DNA of 64,000 nucleotides from Thermoguttaceae bacterium. GTDB lineage: Bacteria > Planctomycetota > Planctomycetia > Pirellulales > Thermoguttaceae. The stretch lies in contig JARKPK010000009.1 in the NCBI GenBank assembly GCA_029975295.1, positions 1-64,000 on the forward strand, in the 5' to 3' direction. Positions 1 to 9,779 of this stretch are shown here, piece by piece. The position numbers were made by a program, and so were the translations under genes. The number at the start of each line of letters is the position of its first letter. Position 1 is the stretch's first letter. Under the pieces are notes generated by a model, which was not told the DNA's origin, searched no databases, and was given only the letters and a program-made list of their open reading frames with translations.

Positions 1-1
1 G

Positions 2-238
2 AACAAGCTGCCCGACCTCGATCAATTCTTTCCCGTAATGTGCAACGACATCAGTGCCGGCGGCTTCTCCTGCTTGATCCATCAACCGTTGCCCGCCAAC
101 GGTTTAGTGGTGGCCTTGGGCGTGGCCCCTCAGGTCTCGTACCTGACGGCCAAAGTGGTTCACGTCAACCGAATCGATTTTCAGGGGCGGAAGATGTTCC
201 TGGTCGGCTGCTGCTATACCGGGCGGGCGACCTACTGA
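2..238 (+). CDS. PilZ-domain protein, 3' fragment
   Basis: This is the C-terminal part of a protein whose 5' end lies outside the window; the frame is open from base 2. The sequence NDISAGGFSCLI matches the second half of the PilZ signature (D/N-x-S-x-x-G), followed by the beta strands usual for that fold. PilZ domains commonly bind cyclic-di-GMP, but the upstream RxxxR half of the site cannot be seen here, so ligand binding is unproven. No other domain is visible in the 78 residues present. The domain assignment is fairly secure and the function of the whole protein is not. Confidence 0.6.
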   Translation, partial: NKLPDLDQFFPVMCNDISAGGFSCLIHQPLPANGLVVALGVAPQVSYLTAKVVHVNRIDFQGRKMFLVGCCYTGRATY

Positions 239-553
239 GGAAACGGGGGCGGCAAGCCGTTCGCCCGACACACCTGCGCCCGAACTGCTCATGCGCCAGC
301 GGGTTGCGTGTCGCAGATTCCGACCGAACCGGCCGATAAATCGGTGGCGTGCTCCGGTCGGCGAATTATAATCGAGATAGGTGTTCCTGCGGCGGCGTCG
401 CTGCGGGAGCAGACTCGACTGCGCCGCCGGCCAACGCGCCCGGGGGCGGCAGCCGATCGGACTGACGGTTCGGCCGTTTTGGCCCGTGCCGACAGTTCCC
501 TTCTGTTGCATACCGTCAGACTCGATCCATCCGTGATCGTGGGAGAACACGCC
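239..553. other. intergenic region, no gene seen
   Basis: A gap of about 315 bases between the PilZ fragment and the next gene. The next frame is open back to base 308, but that stretch reads as arginine- and alanine-rich shadow sequence without domain character. I see no RNA gene or clear promoter. Confidence 0.4.
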
Positions 554-1405
554 GTGTCGCGAGGCGAATCGAACGAATATCGGCCGGAAGACCAATCGCA
601 GCCGTCGGAAGACGACCTGCTTTCGCAACCGTTGGACTTCGACGACTTGGCCGACGATTCGGCGTCGGGCAGCCCGAGCGAGTCGGGACCTGCCTCCGAT
701 ATCTTTTCGTTTGACGCGGAGCCGGCCGCGGCGGGCAGCGCCGGCGAACCTGATGCGGCGGGCGGCTCCGGCGCCTTCCTTTTCGAACCGGACGACTCAT
801 CCCAACCGGCGGCGGCAGAATCGCCGAGCGAGCCGGCTGATGCGCCGACGCCGGACCAATGGCAACGACAAGCGTCGGACGAGGCCGAGTGGACCGCTTC
901 GACGCCCGACGAGACCGAAGGCGAAGCCGAACCGGCACTGGCCTTCGAAGGTGAGCCGGCGCCGGCGGCGGACGAGTCGGCCGACTCGTCGCAGCCCGAC
1001 GACGCGGCCCCCGCATTGGCCGCACACGACGCTGAAGCCGAGGCTTCGGCCGCCGAGGGCGCCGACGCGGGGATTCCGGGCGAGTTGCCTGCCGGCTTGT
1101 TGGGGATCGGCGCCGGTGAGCAGGCGGCAACGGAAGAATCGTCCGAAAGCGCCGAACAGCCCGAGGAAGAAGAAAAAGAGAAAAAACCCAGTTTGCTCCA
1201 TCGCCTGGCCGAGGCGAGCCCCTACACCGTGATTCTCGGGCTTTCGTGCGTGGCGATTCTGTTGGCGTGCATCTTCTTGATGATCGAGCTATGGCGATAC
1301 GATTTCGACATCGGCGCCAAGTCGGGCAAGAAGCTCTCGCAAGCGGGCGTTGCCGCGGAATGGATCGCGCCGGCCGACTTCCACCCGACGCGAATGCTCG
1401 GCTGA
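554..1405 (+). CDS. acidic, low-complexity single-pass membrane protein
   Basis: A 283-aa protein of unknown function. Residues 1 to about 205 are dominated by Glu, Asp, Ser, Ala and Pro and look disordered. A lysine/glutamate stretch (EEEEKEKK) precedes one hydrophobic segment at about residues 225-247, and a short tail of about 35 residues follows. This suggests a membrane anchor with a long acidic, probably cytoplasmic, domain. I chose the GTG at 554 because GGGAGA lies 7 bases upstream; GTG codons at 533 and 539 are alternatives. Comparable TM-anchored low-complexity proteins are frequent in planctomycetes. No enzymatic motif is visible. Confidence 0.65.
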   Translation: MSRGESNEYRPEDQSQPSEDDLLSQPLDFDDLADDSASGSPSESGPASDIFSFDAEPAAAGSAGEPDAAGGSGAFLFEPDDSSQPAAAESPSEPADAPTPDQWQRQASDEAEWTASTPDETEGEAEPALAFEGEPAPAADESADSSQPDDAAPALAAHDAEAEASAAEGADAGIPGELPAGLLGIGAGEQAATEESSESAEQPEEEEKEKKPSLLHRLAEASPYTVILGLSCVAILLACIFLMIELWRYDFDIGAKSGKKLSQAGVAAEWIAPADFHPTRMLG

Positions 1406-1743
1406 GCGACCCGTTGCATTCGTCGCTCATCGCTGCGACCATCGTTGGAAACTGTGCGGCGAACCCGGGGCGGACGATCCCCGCGCCGCACAGCGCCCCA
1501 TCGCGCGGCGTTTCGGCGAAAAGCGGCGTTCCCGCAAGAACTCGAAACGCGGCTCGGCAAGGCACAAGCGAAAACGGCCGTTGCGATTGCCCTTTCCGCG
1601 CCGCGCGGCCCAGTACTATTGGGAGAATAGCCCTTGGAAGACTCAATCGCGTCCGGGAGGTCGTCGCCGTCTTCGGGGCATTGCACTGTCGCCTCGTTGC
1701 GTTGGTTCTCTGAGGATCGATCGGTTCACATTAGGAGCAGTGG
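1406..1743. other. intergenic region, no gene seen
   Basis: About 340 bases before the methyltransferase gene. Overlapping frames here are shadows. The only clear element is the ribosome binding site AGGAG about 7 bases before the ATG at 1744. Confidence 0.4.
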
Positions 1744-2592
1744 ATGAGACTCTTGCGACCCGGCAACAGCGATCCGCCGCTGCCCTGGAGGTGGCAGGAA
1801 TGGGCGCAGATGGCGCTGCCGGCCGAACTGGGGCGATTCCTCGACTTCGGCTGCGGCGATGGGATTCTGTTGCGGACGGTTGCGCACCGCTGCACGGAGT
1901 GCCACGGGGCCGACGTGAACCCGGCGGCCTATGCCCAAACGGCGGCCGAGCATCCGGAGTTCCGTTTTTCGCAGGTGGGGCTCGACGGACGACTCGATTA
2001 TCCCGACGGCTACTTCGATACGATTGCCTCCGTCGAAGTGATTGAACACGTGCCCGACGAGCGGGTCATGCTCGCCGAACTGGCCCGAGTGTTGCGCCCC
2101 GGCGGAACGTTGCTTGTCACCACGCGGCACCGCGGTCTGCTGACCTGGCTCGACCCGGGCAATCTGAAATTCGTTCTCCCCGGGCTGCATCGCTTCGTGC
2201 ATCTGCGCGTGCTCCGCGATCGGGAATACTATCGCCGACGGTTTGAAGAGGTGCAGGAGCACGGGCTGGTGGGCGACATATCGCAACAAAGCCATCGGCC
2301 CCCGTGGCACCGGCACTACAAGGCGGCGGAGATTCTCGCGTTCTTGCCCGAGGGGTTGTCGTTGGAAAGCGTGCGGACTTCGTTTCCCGGCGAACGGGCA
2401 ATGCAGTTGATGCGCGTCGTGCTGCGGGTGATGTGCTTCGGGCGGTGGTCGCCGTTCCCCTGGCCGCTCACCGCGCTCGACCGCTGGCTGAGCCGCTGGG
2501 AAACCCGGCTGGGCGACAATCTGGTGATGATGTTCGCCAAACGTTCGAACGACGGGCAATCGGCCGCGAGCAACCCGACGCCAAACGGCTGA
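1744..2592 (+). CDS. class I SAM-dependent methyltransferase
   Basis: A 282-aa protein with the Methyltransf_11 (UbiE-like) fold. Motif I, FLDFGCGDG, lies at residues 32-40. The acidic residue ending beta 2 is in GADVNP, and the motif II/III region contains FDTIASVEVIEHV and LRPGGTLLVTT. The start ATG has AGGAG 7 bases upstream. The substrate cannot be read from the sequence; such proteins methylate small molecules, lipids or sugars. The C-terminal ~100 residues are rich in Arg and Trp and may form a lid or membrane-facing surface. It stands alone on this strand, facing thpR convergently with an 11-base gap. Confidence 0.85.
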   Translation: MRLLRPGNSDPPLPWRWQEWAQMALPAELGRFLDFGCGDGILLRTVAHRCTECHGADVNPAAYAQTAAEHPEFRFSQVGLDGRLDYPDGYFDTIASVEVIEHVPDERVMLAELARVLRPGGTLLVTTRHRGLLTWLDPGNLKFVLPGLHRFVHLRVLRDREYYRRRFEEVQEHGLVGDISQQSHRPPWHRHYKAAEILAFLPEGLSLESVRTSFPGERAMQLMRVVLRVMCFGRWSPFPWPLTALDRWLSRWETRLGDNLVMMFAKRSNDGQSAASNPTPNG

Positions 2593-2603
2593 ACCGAAGC
2601 CGC

Positions 2604-3200
2604 TCAGACCGAGCCGCCCGAGACTTCTTCCGAAAGAGGAACCCGCGCCAGGGGCTCGTAGATCGGTCCGCGGGGTGTAAGCGTGCTGGCCATCGCCACG
2701 ACTTGCTCGACGGCGATCTCGCCGACCGCCTGATCGCTTTGCCGCCGCATCAACTCGCTGAGCGACCGCAGCGCGGCAGTCGGACGGCGGACTCGGCCGA
2801 TGGTCAGGTGCGTGGTGTAGCCGCGGGCCTCGGGGGCGAAACCCAGCGGCTCGAGCGACCGTTCGATCGCCTCGGCCAAGAGCCGCATGTGTTCGTCGCC
2901 TTGGCGGGCGCCGAGCCAGATGGTCCGCGGGCGATCCAGTTGCGGAAACGCGCCGACGCCGTGGATTTCCAGGGCAAAGGGCGGCACGCGCCGGGCCGCG
3001 CCGCGCAGCGATTCGATCACGGCGGGCAAGAGCTCGTTGCGCACATCGCCGAGAAACTTGAGCGTCAGGTGCAGATTGCGCGGCGCTACCCAAGTTACAT
3101 CGGCCCCGGCGGCGCGCAACCGGTCGATGACCGCCGCGGCCCGCGCGGCCGTGCGCTGATCGATCTCTACGGCGACGAAGGTCCGAGTGGCTTCGCCCAT
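2604..3200 (-). CDS. thpR: RNA 2',3'-cyclic phosphodiesterase (ThpR / LigT family)
   Basis: A 198-aa member of the 2H phosphoesterase superfamily. Two HxTx catalytic motifs are visible: HLTL at residues 44-47 and HLTI at 131-134, with the spacing usual for the bacterial RNA ligase/CPDase group. Members hydrolyse 2',3'-cyclic phosphate ends of RNA to 2'-phosphates. Its length matches the family. The ATG at 3200 begins the typical first strand (RTFVAVEID). It is divergent from pepT. The ribosome binding site is weak. Confidence 0.88.
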   Translation of the reverse strand: MGEATRTFVAVEIDQRTAARAAAVIDRLRAAGADVTWVAPRNLHLTLKFLGDVRNELLPAVIESLRGAARRVPPFALEIHGVGAFPQLDRPRTIWLGARQGDEHMRLLAEAIERSLEPLGFAPEARGYTTHLTIGRVRRPTAALRSLSELMRRQSDQAVGEIAVEQVVAMASTLTPRGPIYEPLARVPLSEEVSGGSV

Positions 3201-3421
3201 TGTGCTGCCGGCGTCAGCCGTCTCCTGGGTTCCGCGCTTGCGGGTTGCACAAAACGCTCGGTTCCGTTAGCCTACCGAAACCCGGCGCCCCTGAGAAGCC
3301 GCGCCGCTTTCCGTCGCTGCCGCGAAGCACCGCGACGGCTCTTATGAGGCCGTCCGTTCGACCGAAACCCAAGTCGCCTTGCCGCCGCGGCCGCCATCGG
3401 ACCTGGATGGGAACGCAACCG

Positions 3422-4702
3422 ATGAACGATGAATTGCTCAACCGCTTTCTGGAATATGTCGGCGTCGATACGATGGCCGACGAACGCGCCGGCCGCTATC
3501 CGAGCAGCGACGGCCAATGGACGTTGGGCCGGCTTCTGGTCGAGCAGTTGCAGTCGATCGGCCTGAGCGATGTTCGGCAAGACGAGCACGGGCTGGTGTT
3601 CGCCACCATTCCCGGCACGGCGCCCGGCGCGCCGACGATCGCCTGGTGCTCGCACTTAGACACCTCGCCCGAAACGCCGGCGGCGGGCGTTCGCCCGCAG
3701 GTGATCGCCGACTACCCGGGCGGCGACATCGTGCTGCCGGGCGATCCGAGCCGCGTGATTCGCGTAGTGGAGAACCCCGAGCTGGCCGAACTGATCGGCC
3801 GAACCATCATCACCTCCGACGGCACGACATTGCTCGGGGCCGACGACAAGGCGGGAATTGCCGCCATTGTCGAAGCCGCAGGGCGATTGATGCGCGAACC
3901 GGCGCGCAAACACGGGCCGATCCGCATCTGCTTCACCTGCGACGAAGAGATCGGCCGCGGCGTCGAGCACCTCGATCCGGCTTCGTTGGCCGCCGAAGCC
4001 TGCTACACGCTCGACGGTCATGGGCGCGATGAGATCGATGTCGAAACGTTCTCGGCCGATCTGGCCGTTGTCGCCGTACACGGGCGGAACATCCATCCGG
4101 CCATTGCCAAGGGGAAGATGATCAATGCCGTCCGCGCCGCGGCCGACTTCGTCGCGCGGCTGCCGCGCGACCGGCTTGCCCCCGAAGCGACCGAGGGCCG
4201 CGAGGGCTTCTTACACCCATACGAGGTTTCCGGCGGAGTGGCCGAGGTCCGGCTGCGCATTCTGCTCCGCGATTTCGATACGGCCAAACTGAGCGAATGG
4301 GCGCAGGTGCTTCAACGGGCGGCCGAGCAAACGATGGCCGAGTTTCCTCACAGCAGCATCACCATCAACATCATTCGGCAATACCGGAATATGGCCGACG
4401 GCTTGGCGCGGCATCCCCGCGTGGTGGGCTACGCGCGATTGGCGATCGAACGGCTCGGGCGGCAACCGCGGTTGGCCATTGTTCGCGGCGGCACCGATGG
4501 GGCGCGGCTCACCGAATTGGGCCTGCCGACGCCCAACCTTTCGTGCGGCGAGCACAATCCCCATTCGCCGTTGGAGTGGACCTGCCTGGAAGAGATCGAG
4601 GCAGCCGCCGAAACGCTGGTCTCGTTGGCCGAGGTTTGGGCCGAACAGCCGGCGCAATACCCCGGCAGCGACGACTCCGCTCACTTCGCCCGCAGGTCGT
4701 AG
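3422..4702 (+). CDS. pepT: peptidase T (tripeptide aminopeptidase, M20B)
   Basis: A 426-aa metallopeptidase, close to the usual ~410 residues of PepT. It removes the N-terminal residue from tripeptides in the cytoplasm using two zinc ions. Metal-binding motifs occur in family order: SHLDT (His78), GADDKAG (Asp141), CDEEIG (catalytic Glu175 and Glu176), TLDG (Asp198) and CGEHNPHS near the C-terminus. The frame is open further upstream, but homology-like sequence begins at MNDELLNRF, so the ATG at 3422 is preferred; an ATG at 3407 is possible. Its 3' end overlaps the convergent propeller gene by 22 bases. Confidence 0.9.
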   Translation: MNDELLNRFLEYVGVDTMADERAGRYPSSDGQWTLGRLLVEQLQSIGLSDVRQDEHGLVFATIPGTAPGAPTIAWCSHLDTSPETPAAGVRPQVIADYPGGDIVLPGDPSRVIRVVENPELAELIGRTIITSDGTTLLGADDKAGIAAIVEAAGRLMREPARKHGPIRICFTCDEEIGRGVEHLDPASLAAEACYTLDGHGRDEIDVETFSADLAVVAVHGRNIHPAIAKGKMINAVRAAADFVARLPRDRLAPEATEGREGFLHPYEVSGGVAEVRLRILLRDFDTAKLSEWAQVLQRAAEQTMAEFPHSSITINIIRQYRNMADGLARHPRVVGYARLAIERLGRQPRLAIVRGGTDGARLTELGLPTPNLSCGEHNPHSPLEWTCLEEIEAAAETLVSLAEVWAEQPAQYPGSDDSAHFARRS

Positions 4703-6012
4703 CACATCAGCGCATCTTCCGCCCGCAGGTAGAGCTTTCCCTCGTGGATCACCGGGTGCGCCCAGGCTTTGCCTTCGACGACCGCCGGCGTGAAGCTGCC
4801 GAGCAGTTGGTACGATTCGGGATCGGCCTTGATGAGGGCGACCTTGCCGTCTTCATAGCGGAAGATCAACTTTCCGTCGGCGTAAAGCACGGCGGCCGAC
4901 CCGCGGCCGACCGCGTCGGTCTTCCATTTGATCTTGCCGGTGAGGAACTCCATGCAAACGGGCGTGCCGCGGTTCTGACCGTCGCCGCCGTATAGATAGT
5001 CGCCCACCAGCACCACGCCGCCGTGGTGGTTCTCGAATTCGCGCGGGGAATTGAACCAGACTTCCTCGACGTTCATGCCGCGGCCCTGCCGCGACAGCTT
5101 CAGCAGGGCGCTGCCGGTTTTGTAGCTGGTGGTGACGAACACGTGCTGGCCGCGGACGATCGGCGTGGGAATGTTAGCCACGTTGTTGGCAATGCGGTTG
5201 TAACTCCAGAGCAGGCGGCCATCGTCGGCGGCAACGCCAACGGCCCCGCGACCGAGGATCTGAACGTACTGCCGAATGCCGTCAATCTCGGCGACGACCA
5301 TCGACGAGTAACCGGCGCCGTCTTTGCCGCGGTCTCCCACGTTGCCCAACGCACAGCGCCAAAGGGGTTGGCCGGTCTTCTTGTTCAGCGCGACCAGGGC
5401 GGCCTGATTGCCGCCCGGGGTACATACCAGGCGGTCGCCGTCGATCAAGGGCGACTCGCTATACCGCCAGCCCGACATCATCTGCCCGCCGAAATCGCGC
5501 TGGAGGTGCTTCGTCCATACGCCCTTTCCGTTGGCCGCCTGCACGCAAACCAAATCGCCGTCGGTTCCGATGGCGTACACCATGTTCTGATCGACTGTGG
5601 GGGTGCAGCGCGGGCCGTCGCTATGCGGCGGCCCAATCGGCAGCGTCCAGGCAATCCGCCGGGTGTTCAGGTCGAAGGCGATCACGCATTGCAGTTCGCG
5701 CCCCCCTTGCCGCAAATCGCCCATCGTGTAGAGCCGGCCGCCGACGATCGTCACCGACGAGTAGCCCTTGCCGAATCCGTTGGCCTGGAAGAGCAGTTGC
5801 GGGCCGCCCTCGGGCCATTGGGCGATCAGCCCGGTTTCGGCGCTGATGCCGTCGCCATTGGGTCCGCGAAACCGCGGCCAATCGGTGGCGGCTGCCGGCG
5901 CGGCCGGTTTGGCGGCCGATCGGGGCGGCGCTGCCGCCGAAGCAGCGTCGGTCAACGCGACGACGAAGACGATGGCACACGCCCAACGCCACAAGTGATG
6001 CGATTGCGTCAC
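4681..6012 (-). CDS. secreted PQQ-type beta-propeller protein
   Basis: A 443-aa protein with an N-terminal signal peptide (hydrophobic core at about residues 9-27). The motif WPRFRGPNGDGIS follows, a hallmark of many planctomycete PQQ-like propellers. Repeated blade sequences ending in G-x-L-Y or W-x-x-x-L run to the end. Although the fold resembles PQQ-dependent dehydrogenases, no dehydrogenase active-site or calcium motif is evident, so a binding or scaffold role in the periplasm is more likely than catalysis. The start is GTG, supported by AGAGGAGC about 6 bases upstream. It is convergent with pepT. Confidence 0.82.
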   Translation of the reverse strand: MTQSHHLWRWACAIVFVVALTDAASAAAPPRSAAKPAAPAAATDWPRFRGPNGDGISAETGLIAQWPEGGPQLLFQANGFGKGYSSVTIVGGRLYTMGDLRQGGRELQCVIAFDLNTRRIAWTLPIGPPHSDGPRCTPTVDQNMVYAIGTDGDLVCVQAANGKGVWTKHLQRDFGGQMMSGWRYSESPLIDGDRLVCTPGGNQAALVALNKKTGQPLWRCALGNVGDRGKDGAGYSSMVVAEIDGIRQYVQILGRGAVGVAADDGRLLWSYNRIANNVANIPTPIVRGQHVFVTTSYKTGSALLKLSRQGRGMNVEEVWFNSPREFENHHGGVVLVGDYLYGGDGQNRGTPVCMEFLTGKIKWKTDAVGRGSAAVLYADGKLIFRYEDGKVALIKADPESYQLLGSFTPAVVEGKAWAHPVIHEGKLYLRAEDALMCYDLRAK

Positions 6013-6123
6013 GGATCGGCTCCTCTCAGCCCTGATTACTACGGAACGGACAAACGGACAGTCGTCCCCAAGGCCCCCGCACCACTGATGCCCAGAACAG
6101 CAATTCCACCGGCCCGCGCCACG

Positions 6124-6861
6124 CTAGCTCGATTGCGGCGGTTTCGAGCCGCTGTCTTCTGCGCCTTTCGGCGGAAGTTCGCGGATGTAGATATTCTTGA
6201 ACCAGAGCGTATTGCCGTGGTTTTGCAACTCGATCGGCCCGGTGGGATAGATCGGCTTGTCGCGTTCCCAGTAGTTTTCCATCACCACGTCGTCCACCAC
6301 CGTTTCGCCATTGAGTCTCACGGTTACTCGCTCACCGACCATTTTGATGTAGAAGGTATTCCATTGACCGACGGGCCTGTCGGCCGCTTTGCTCGGTTTG
6401 CTCGGGTGCGTCTTGTTGTTGAACAAACCGCCCGAGCCTTCCGGCCGATCCCAGATTTGCACTTGCGGCGTGCCGCGGAGATACAACCCGCTATCGCCGG
6501 CCGGGGCGATCTTCCAATCGACCCAAAGCTCGAAGTCGCCGTAGTCCTTGGCCGTGCTCAGGCTCCGTCCTTTGCCGTCGAAGACGAGCACTCCGTCTTC
6601 CACTTTCCAATGGGCGCGCATGTTCTCGTCGGCCTCTTTCTGGGCGGCGGCGAGTTCCTCGGGCGAGGCCTTGGCGCGGCGCGCGGGGTTGTCCAGCGGC
6701 GGCTTGAGCAACCCTTTCCAACCGGTCAAGTCTTTGCCGTTGAACAGCGCGACGAACCCTTCCGGCGGAGTGTTGTCGGCCGCCAATGCGGGGGCCGACG
6801 CGCCGACGGCCGCGAGGGAACAGGCGGCCAACGCCAACAATAAACGCCGAGAACGCCACAT
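6124..6861 (-). CDS. secreted DUF1080 (3-keto-disaccharide hydrolase fold) protein
   Basis: A 245-aa protein with a cleavable signal peptide ending at about residue 27 (ALAAD). A DUF1080 / LamG-like jelly roll follows: GFVALFNGKDLTGWKG at the start, SGLYLRG in the middle and FKNIYIREL at the end. Some family members hydrolyse 3-keto-glycosides; most planctomycete copies are uncharacterised. An insertion rich in Lys and Glu (about residues 55-80) lies after the first strands. The start ATG has GGAGAG 8 bases upstream. It lies in the same direction as the upstream propeller but is separated from it by 111 bases. It is one of three DUF1080 genes in the window. Confidence 0.87.
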   Translation of the reverse strand: MWRSRRLLLALAACSLAAVGASAPALAADNTPPEGFVALFNGKDLTGWKGLLKPPLDNPARRAKASPEELAAAQKEADENMRAHWKVEDGVLVFDGKGRSLSTAKDYGDFELWVDWKIAPAGDSGLYLRGTPQVQIWDRPEGSGGLFNNKTHPSKPSKAADRPVGQWNTFYIKMVGERVTVRLNGETVVDDVVMENYWERDKPIYPTGPIELQNHGNTLWFKNIYIRELPPKGAEDSGSKPPQSS

Positions 6862-7170
6862 GACTCAGCTCTCCCATACGCGACCCAACCGCGGAACGCC
6901 GAGAACGGCGCGAACGCCGGCCGCTTTGTTGTTCGGCAGCCGCAACCACGAGCCGCAACCATTATCGGTAAGCTAACAAACCGCTTCGGCAAATGCAAAT
7001 CGGCGGCTCCCGCACGAACCGCCGCGGCGCCGGCGCAGGCCGCCTCGCTCGGGACGCAGAGGGACTGCCCATTCGGAGCGGGGGGCGAGAACAGCCACGC
7101 CCCTTCGGCGGGCGGAGGCCTTCGGGCATTGGAATGTCGCGGGCCGGGCGTTGGTTGGGCGGGCCGCGGC
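6862..7170. other. intergenic region, no gene seen
   Basis: About 309 bases between two minus-strand genes. It is very GC-rich in the half nearest the zinc-ribbon gene. I see no hairpin with a T-tract and no RNA gene. Confidence 0.35.
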
Positions 7171-7917
7171 TTATTCGTCTTTCGCCGGCCGCCGCCGTTC
7201 GTCTTCCTCCCGCAAGTAGAGCAGCCGTCCGCAGGTCTTGCAGAAGCTGGGCCGCCCGAGCATCACCTGCGAGACGATTTGCACGGGCACCACTTGGTGG
7301 CAGCCGGAGCAAACGCCGTTTTCGATGGCGGCCAGGGCGTCTTCGCCTTTTTGGCGAACGCCGCGCTGATAGAGCTCGGCCACGTCGCCGGTCAACACCG
7401 ACTCGGTCTGAGCCAATTCGGCCTCGGCCCGGGCAATGTCGGCTTGGAGGACGGGGGCTTCGGCGGCGGCCTGAGCCTTCACCTCGCCAAGACGCTGCTG
7501 AGCCGTTTGGAGCTGCCGATCGAGTTCGGCGACGCGCTTCTCTTGGTTCTCGATTTGCGACAAAGCGTCGAGAATCTCCTCCTCCAGCACGCTGTTGGCC
7601 ATGCGATCGGCGGCCATTTGGTCTTTCAGCGCCTGATACTCGCGATTGCTCGATGCCGTCATCAGCTTGCGATCGAGCTCCTTGAGTTTCCCTTCGTTGC
7701 TCTTCAGTTGCAGCTCTTTCTGATCGGCGGCCACCTTCATCCGTTTCAACTCGTCGCGAGCGCGGGCCAGCTCGTCGCTGCGAATCGAGGCCGCTTGTTC
7801 GGCGGCGCGAATCCGACGCGGCCCCTGTTCCAACCGATGGCGCAGATCGGCCAACTGGCGGTGCAAACGGTGCAGAGTGCGCAACACATCAAGGCTGACA
7901 GCAGAGGTTTCCGGCAT
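7171..7917 (-). CDS. coiled-coil protein with C-terminal C4 zinc ribbon
   Basis: A 248-aa cytoplasmic protein. Residues ~10-170 form a long antiparallel coiled coil, rich in Lys, Glu, Leu and Gln. The C-terminus has a C4 zinc ribbon with the pairs CSGC and CKTC about 20 residues apart. This matches the widespread family annotated as a C4-type zinc ribbon domain (PF02591). Its role is poorly defined; nucleic-acid or partner binding is usually suggested. I chose the ATG giving MPETSAVSL; the frame is open upstream without domain character. It follows the rpoD terminator, so it probably has its own promoter. Confidence 0.8.
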   Translation of the reverse strand: MPETSAVSLDVLRTLHRLHRQLADLRHRLEQGPRRIRAAEQAASIRSDELARARDELKRMKVAADQKELQLKSNEGKLKELDRKLMTASSNREYQALKDQMAADRMANSVLEEEILDALSQIENQEKRVAELDRQLQTAQQRLGEVKAQAAAEAPVLQADIARAEAELAQTESVLTGDVAELYQRGVRQKGEDALAAIENGVCSGCHQVVPVQIVSQVMLGRPSFCKTCGRLLYLREEDERRRPAKDE

Positions 7918-7990
7918 GGCGGCTGGGCTTAGGGGCTGAAGACTGAGTCGCCGGCCGCGCAATTCGGCGGGCTTGGGGCGGCTCGACAAG

Positions 7991-8027
7991 AATAAAAAAA
8001 CGCCGCCGATCGGAACGACCGGCGGCG
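7991..8027 (-). terminator. rho-independent terminator after rpoD
   Basis: On the minus strand the 8-bp GC stem CGCCGCCG/CGGCGGCG (8020-8027 paired with 8001-8008) is followed by seven T residues (8000-7994) and then ATT. The loop can extend the stem by TCG/CGA around GAA. It begins about 30 bases after the rpoD stop codon. This is a textbook intrinsic terminator and it separates rpoD from the zinc-ribbon gene. Confidence 0.9.
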
Positions 8028-8057
8028 CGTGACGCCTGAGCAGCGCGGGCGGAACAA

Positions 8058-9707
8058 TCAGCCGGCCGCGCGTTCGAGGAATCCGGCCAATTGCTGCGCC
8101 CGTACCGGGTGCTGCAATTTGCGCACGGCTTTCGCCTCGATCTGACGAACCCGCTCGCGGGTGACTTTGAAGATGCGGCCCACTTCCTCGAGGGTGTAGG
8201 TGTAGCCATCGCCCAGCCCATAGCGCAGGCGGATGATTTCCCGCTCGCGGTAGGTGAGCGTTTTGAGCAGGGCCTCGATCTTTTCACGGAGCAATTCACG
8301 GCCGGCGGCGATCTCGGGTCGCGGCAGTCCACCGTCTTCGATGAACTCGCCAAAGCTACTATCTTCGCTTTCGCCGACGGGCCGGTCAAGACTTATCGGG
8401 TGCCGGCCCATGCTCAGAACGCGGCGAATTTCGTCGGCGGGCATGTCGATCTCGGCTGCCAGCTCCTCGGCCGACGGTTCGCGGCCCAGCTCTTGCTGCA
8501 AACGCTTGTTCACCTGGCGCAGCTTGCTGATCATGTCGATCATATGCACGGGAATGCGGATGGTCCGCGCCTGATCGGCGATGGCCCGGGTGATGGCCTG
8601 CCGGATCCACCAGGTGGCGTAGGTCGAGAACTTGAACCCCCGGCGGTACTCGTACTTGTCCACCGCCCGCATCAGGCCGGTGTTCCCTTCCTGGATCAGA
8701 TCGAGGAAGCTTAACCCCCGATTGCGGTATTTCTTGGCGATCGACACCACCAGTCGGAGGTTGCCGCCGGAAAGCTGCCGTTTGACGTTTTCGTAATCTT
8801 GATACTGACGGCGCATCGCTTCGCAGCGTTTGGCCAGGCTGGCCGGCGTTTCCTGCGCAAGCGTCATCAGATCGCGCAGTTCACGGCGGTAGTTGGCGCG
8901 CCGATCGGCGGCGGCCGGATCGGCAGCCGACTCGCGGAGCCGCGCGCGGAGCCATTGCATGCGCGAAAGGGTTTCCTCCATCTGCCGCATCAGCGCCTGC
9001 ACTCGGCGGGTTCGCACGCTCAACTCTTCCACCAGCGATAGCATTTTGCGGCGGCGGCGGATGAACCGCGTTCGCGCTGCGGCGCGCACCTCGTCGGGCG
9101 TGCGGCGGTTGAGCATGCGGTTGAAATCGCGCTGGTTGGCCGCGTCGAGCGACTTGAGCGTCGCCAAATTCGGCGGCATCCGCGCCATGATCTGCTCTTT
9201 GGTCAGCCGCTCGGTGAGCGAAACTTTGATGGTCCGGTCGAAGGGCAACTGCCCCGCATACACCTTCTCCAGCGTGGTCAGCGCCGCCTTCATGGCCATG
9301 TTGCAACCAAGGACCATTCGGCGAAATCGCTTGCGGGTCACTTCGATCTTCTTGGCCAGGCCGATCTCTTCCTCGCGCGAAAGCAGCGGAATCTCCGCCA
9401 TCTGCGAGAGATACATGCGAATCGGATCGCTGCTGAACTTCCCTTCTTCCGGCGGCGGGGGAAGCTCCGTCGCCTTGGCTTCGATCTCCGCGGCGCGGGG
9501 GCCCGGCCGCGGCTCCGCCTTTTCGACCGCCGGCGGCGGTTCGTTCACCAAGTCGATGCCTTGCTCCTCCAACGCGACCAAGAGATTGTCGAGCCGGTAC
9601 GGATCGACCTCTTCGTCGGGAAGGTAGGCGTTCACTTCGTCGTAGGTCAGATAGCCTTGCGCCTTGCCTTTGGCAACCAACGCTTGCATTTCGTGTTCAA
9701 AATCCAC
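8058..9707 (-). CDS. rpoD: RNA polymerase primary sigma factor RpoD/SigA
   Basis: A 549-aa group 1 sigma-70 factor. An N-terminal region 1.1-like segment (residues ~1-60) is followed by region 1.2 (PIRMYLSQM) and a moderately long non-conserved region rich in Arg. Region 2 contains [24 protein letters not shown] and [12 protein letters not shown]. Region 3 (IRIPVHM) and region 4, with the helix-turn-helix [20 protein letters not shown], complete it. It directs core RNA polymerase to housekeeping promoters. The GTG start is well supported by AAGGAG 7 bases upstream; an upstream ATG would add 14 residues. It lies 72 bases downstream of dnaG, giving the classic macromolecular-synthesis arrangement. 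Confidence 0.97.
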   Translation of the reverse strand: MDFEHEMQALVAKGKAQGYLTYDEVNAYLPDEEVDPYRLDNLLVALEEQGIDLVNEPPPAVEKAEPRPGPRAAEIEAKATELPPPPEEGKFSSDPIRMYLSQMAEIPLLSREEEIGLAKKIEVTRKRFRRMVLGCNMAMKAALTTLEKVYAGQLPFDRTIKVSLTERLTKEQIMARMPPNLATLKSLDAANQRDFNRMLNRRTPDEVRAAARTRFIRRRRKMLSLVEELSVRTRRVQALMRQMEETLSRMQWLRARLRESAADPAAADRRANYRRELRDLMTLAQETPASLAKRCEAMRRQYQDYENVKRQLSGGNLRLVVSIAKKYRNRGLSFLDLIQEGNTGLMRAVDKYEYRRGFKFSTYATWWIRQAITRAIADQARTIRIPVHMIDMISKLRQVNKRLQQELGREPSAEELAAEIDMPADEIRRVLSMGRHPISLDRPVGESEDSSFGEFIEDGGLPRPEIAAGRELLREKIEALLKTLTYREREIIRLRYGLGDGYTYTLEEVGRIFKVTRERVRQIEAKAVRKLQHPVRAQQLAGFLERAAG

Positions 9708-9779
9708 CGCAATTCTCCTTTCGCGCCTCCCTGCGGCGCGCTGGGTCAAAGAGGGTTGCGTCCTGCACGTCGGGCATCG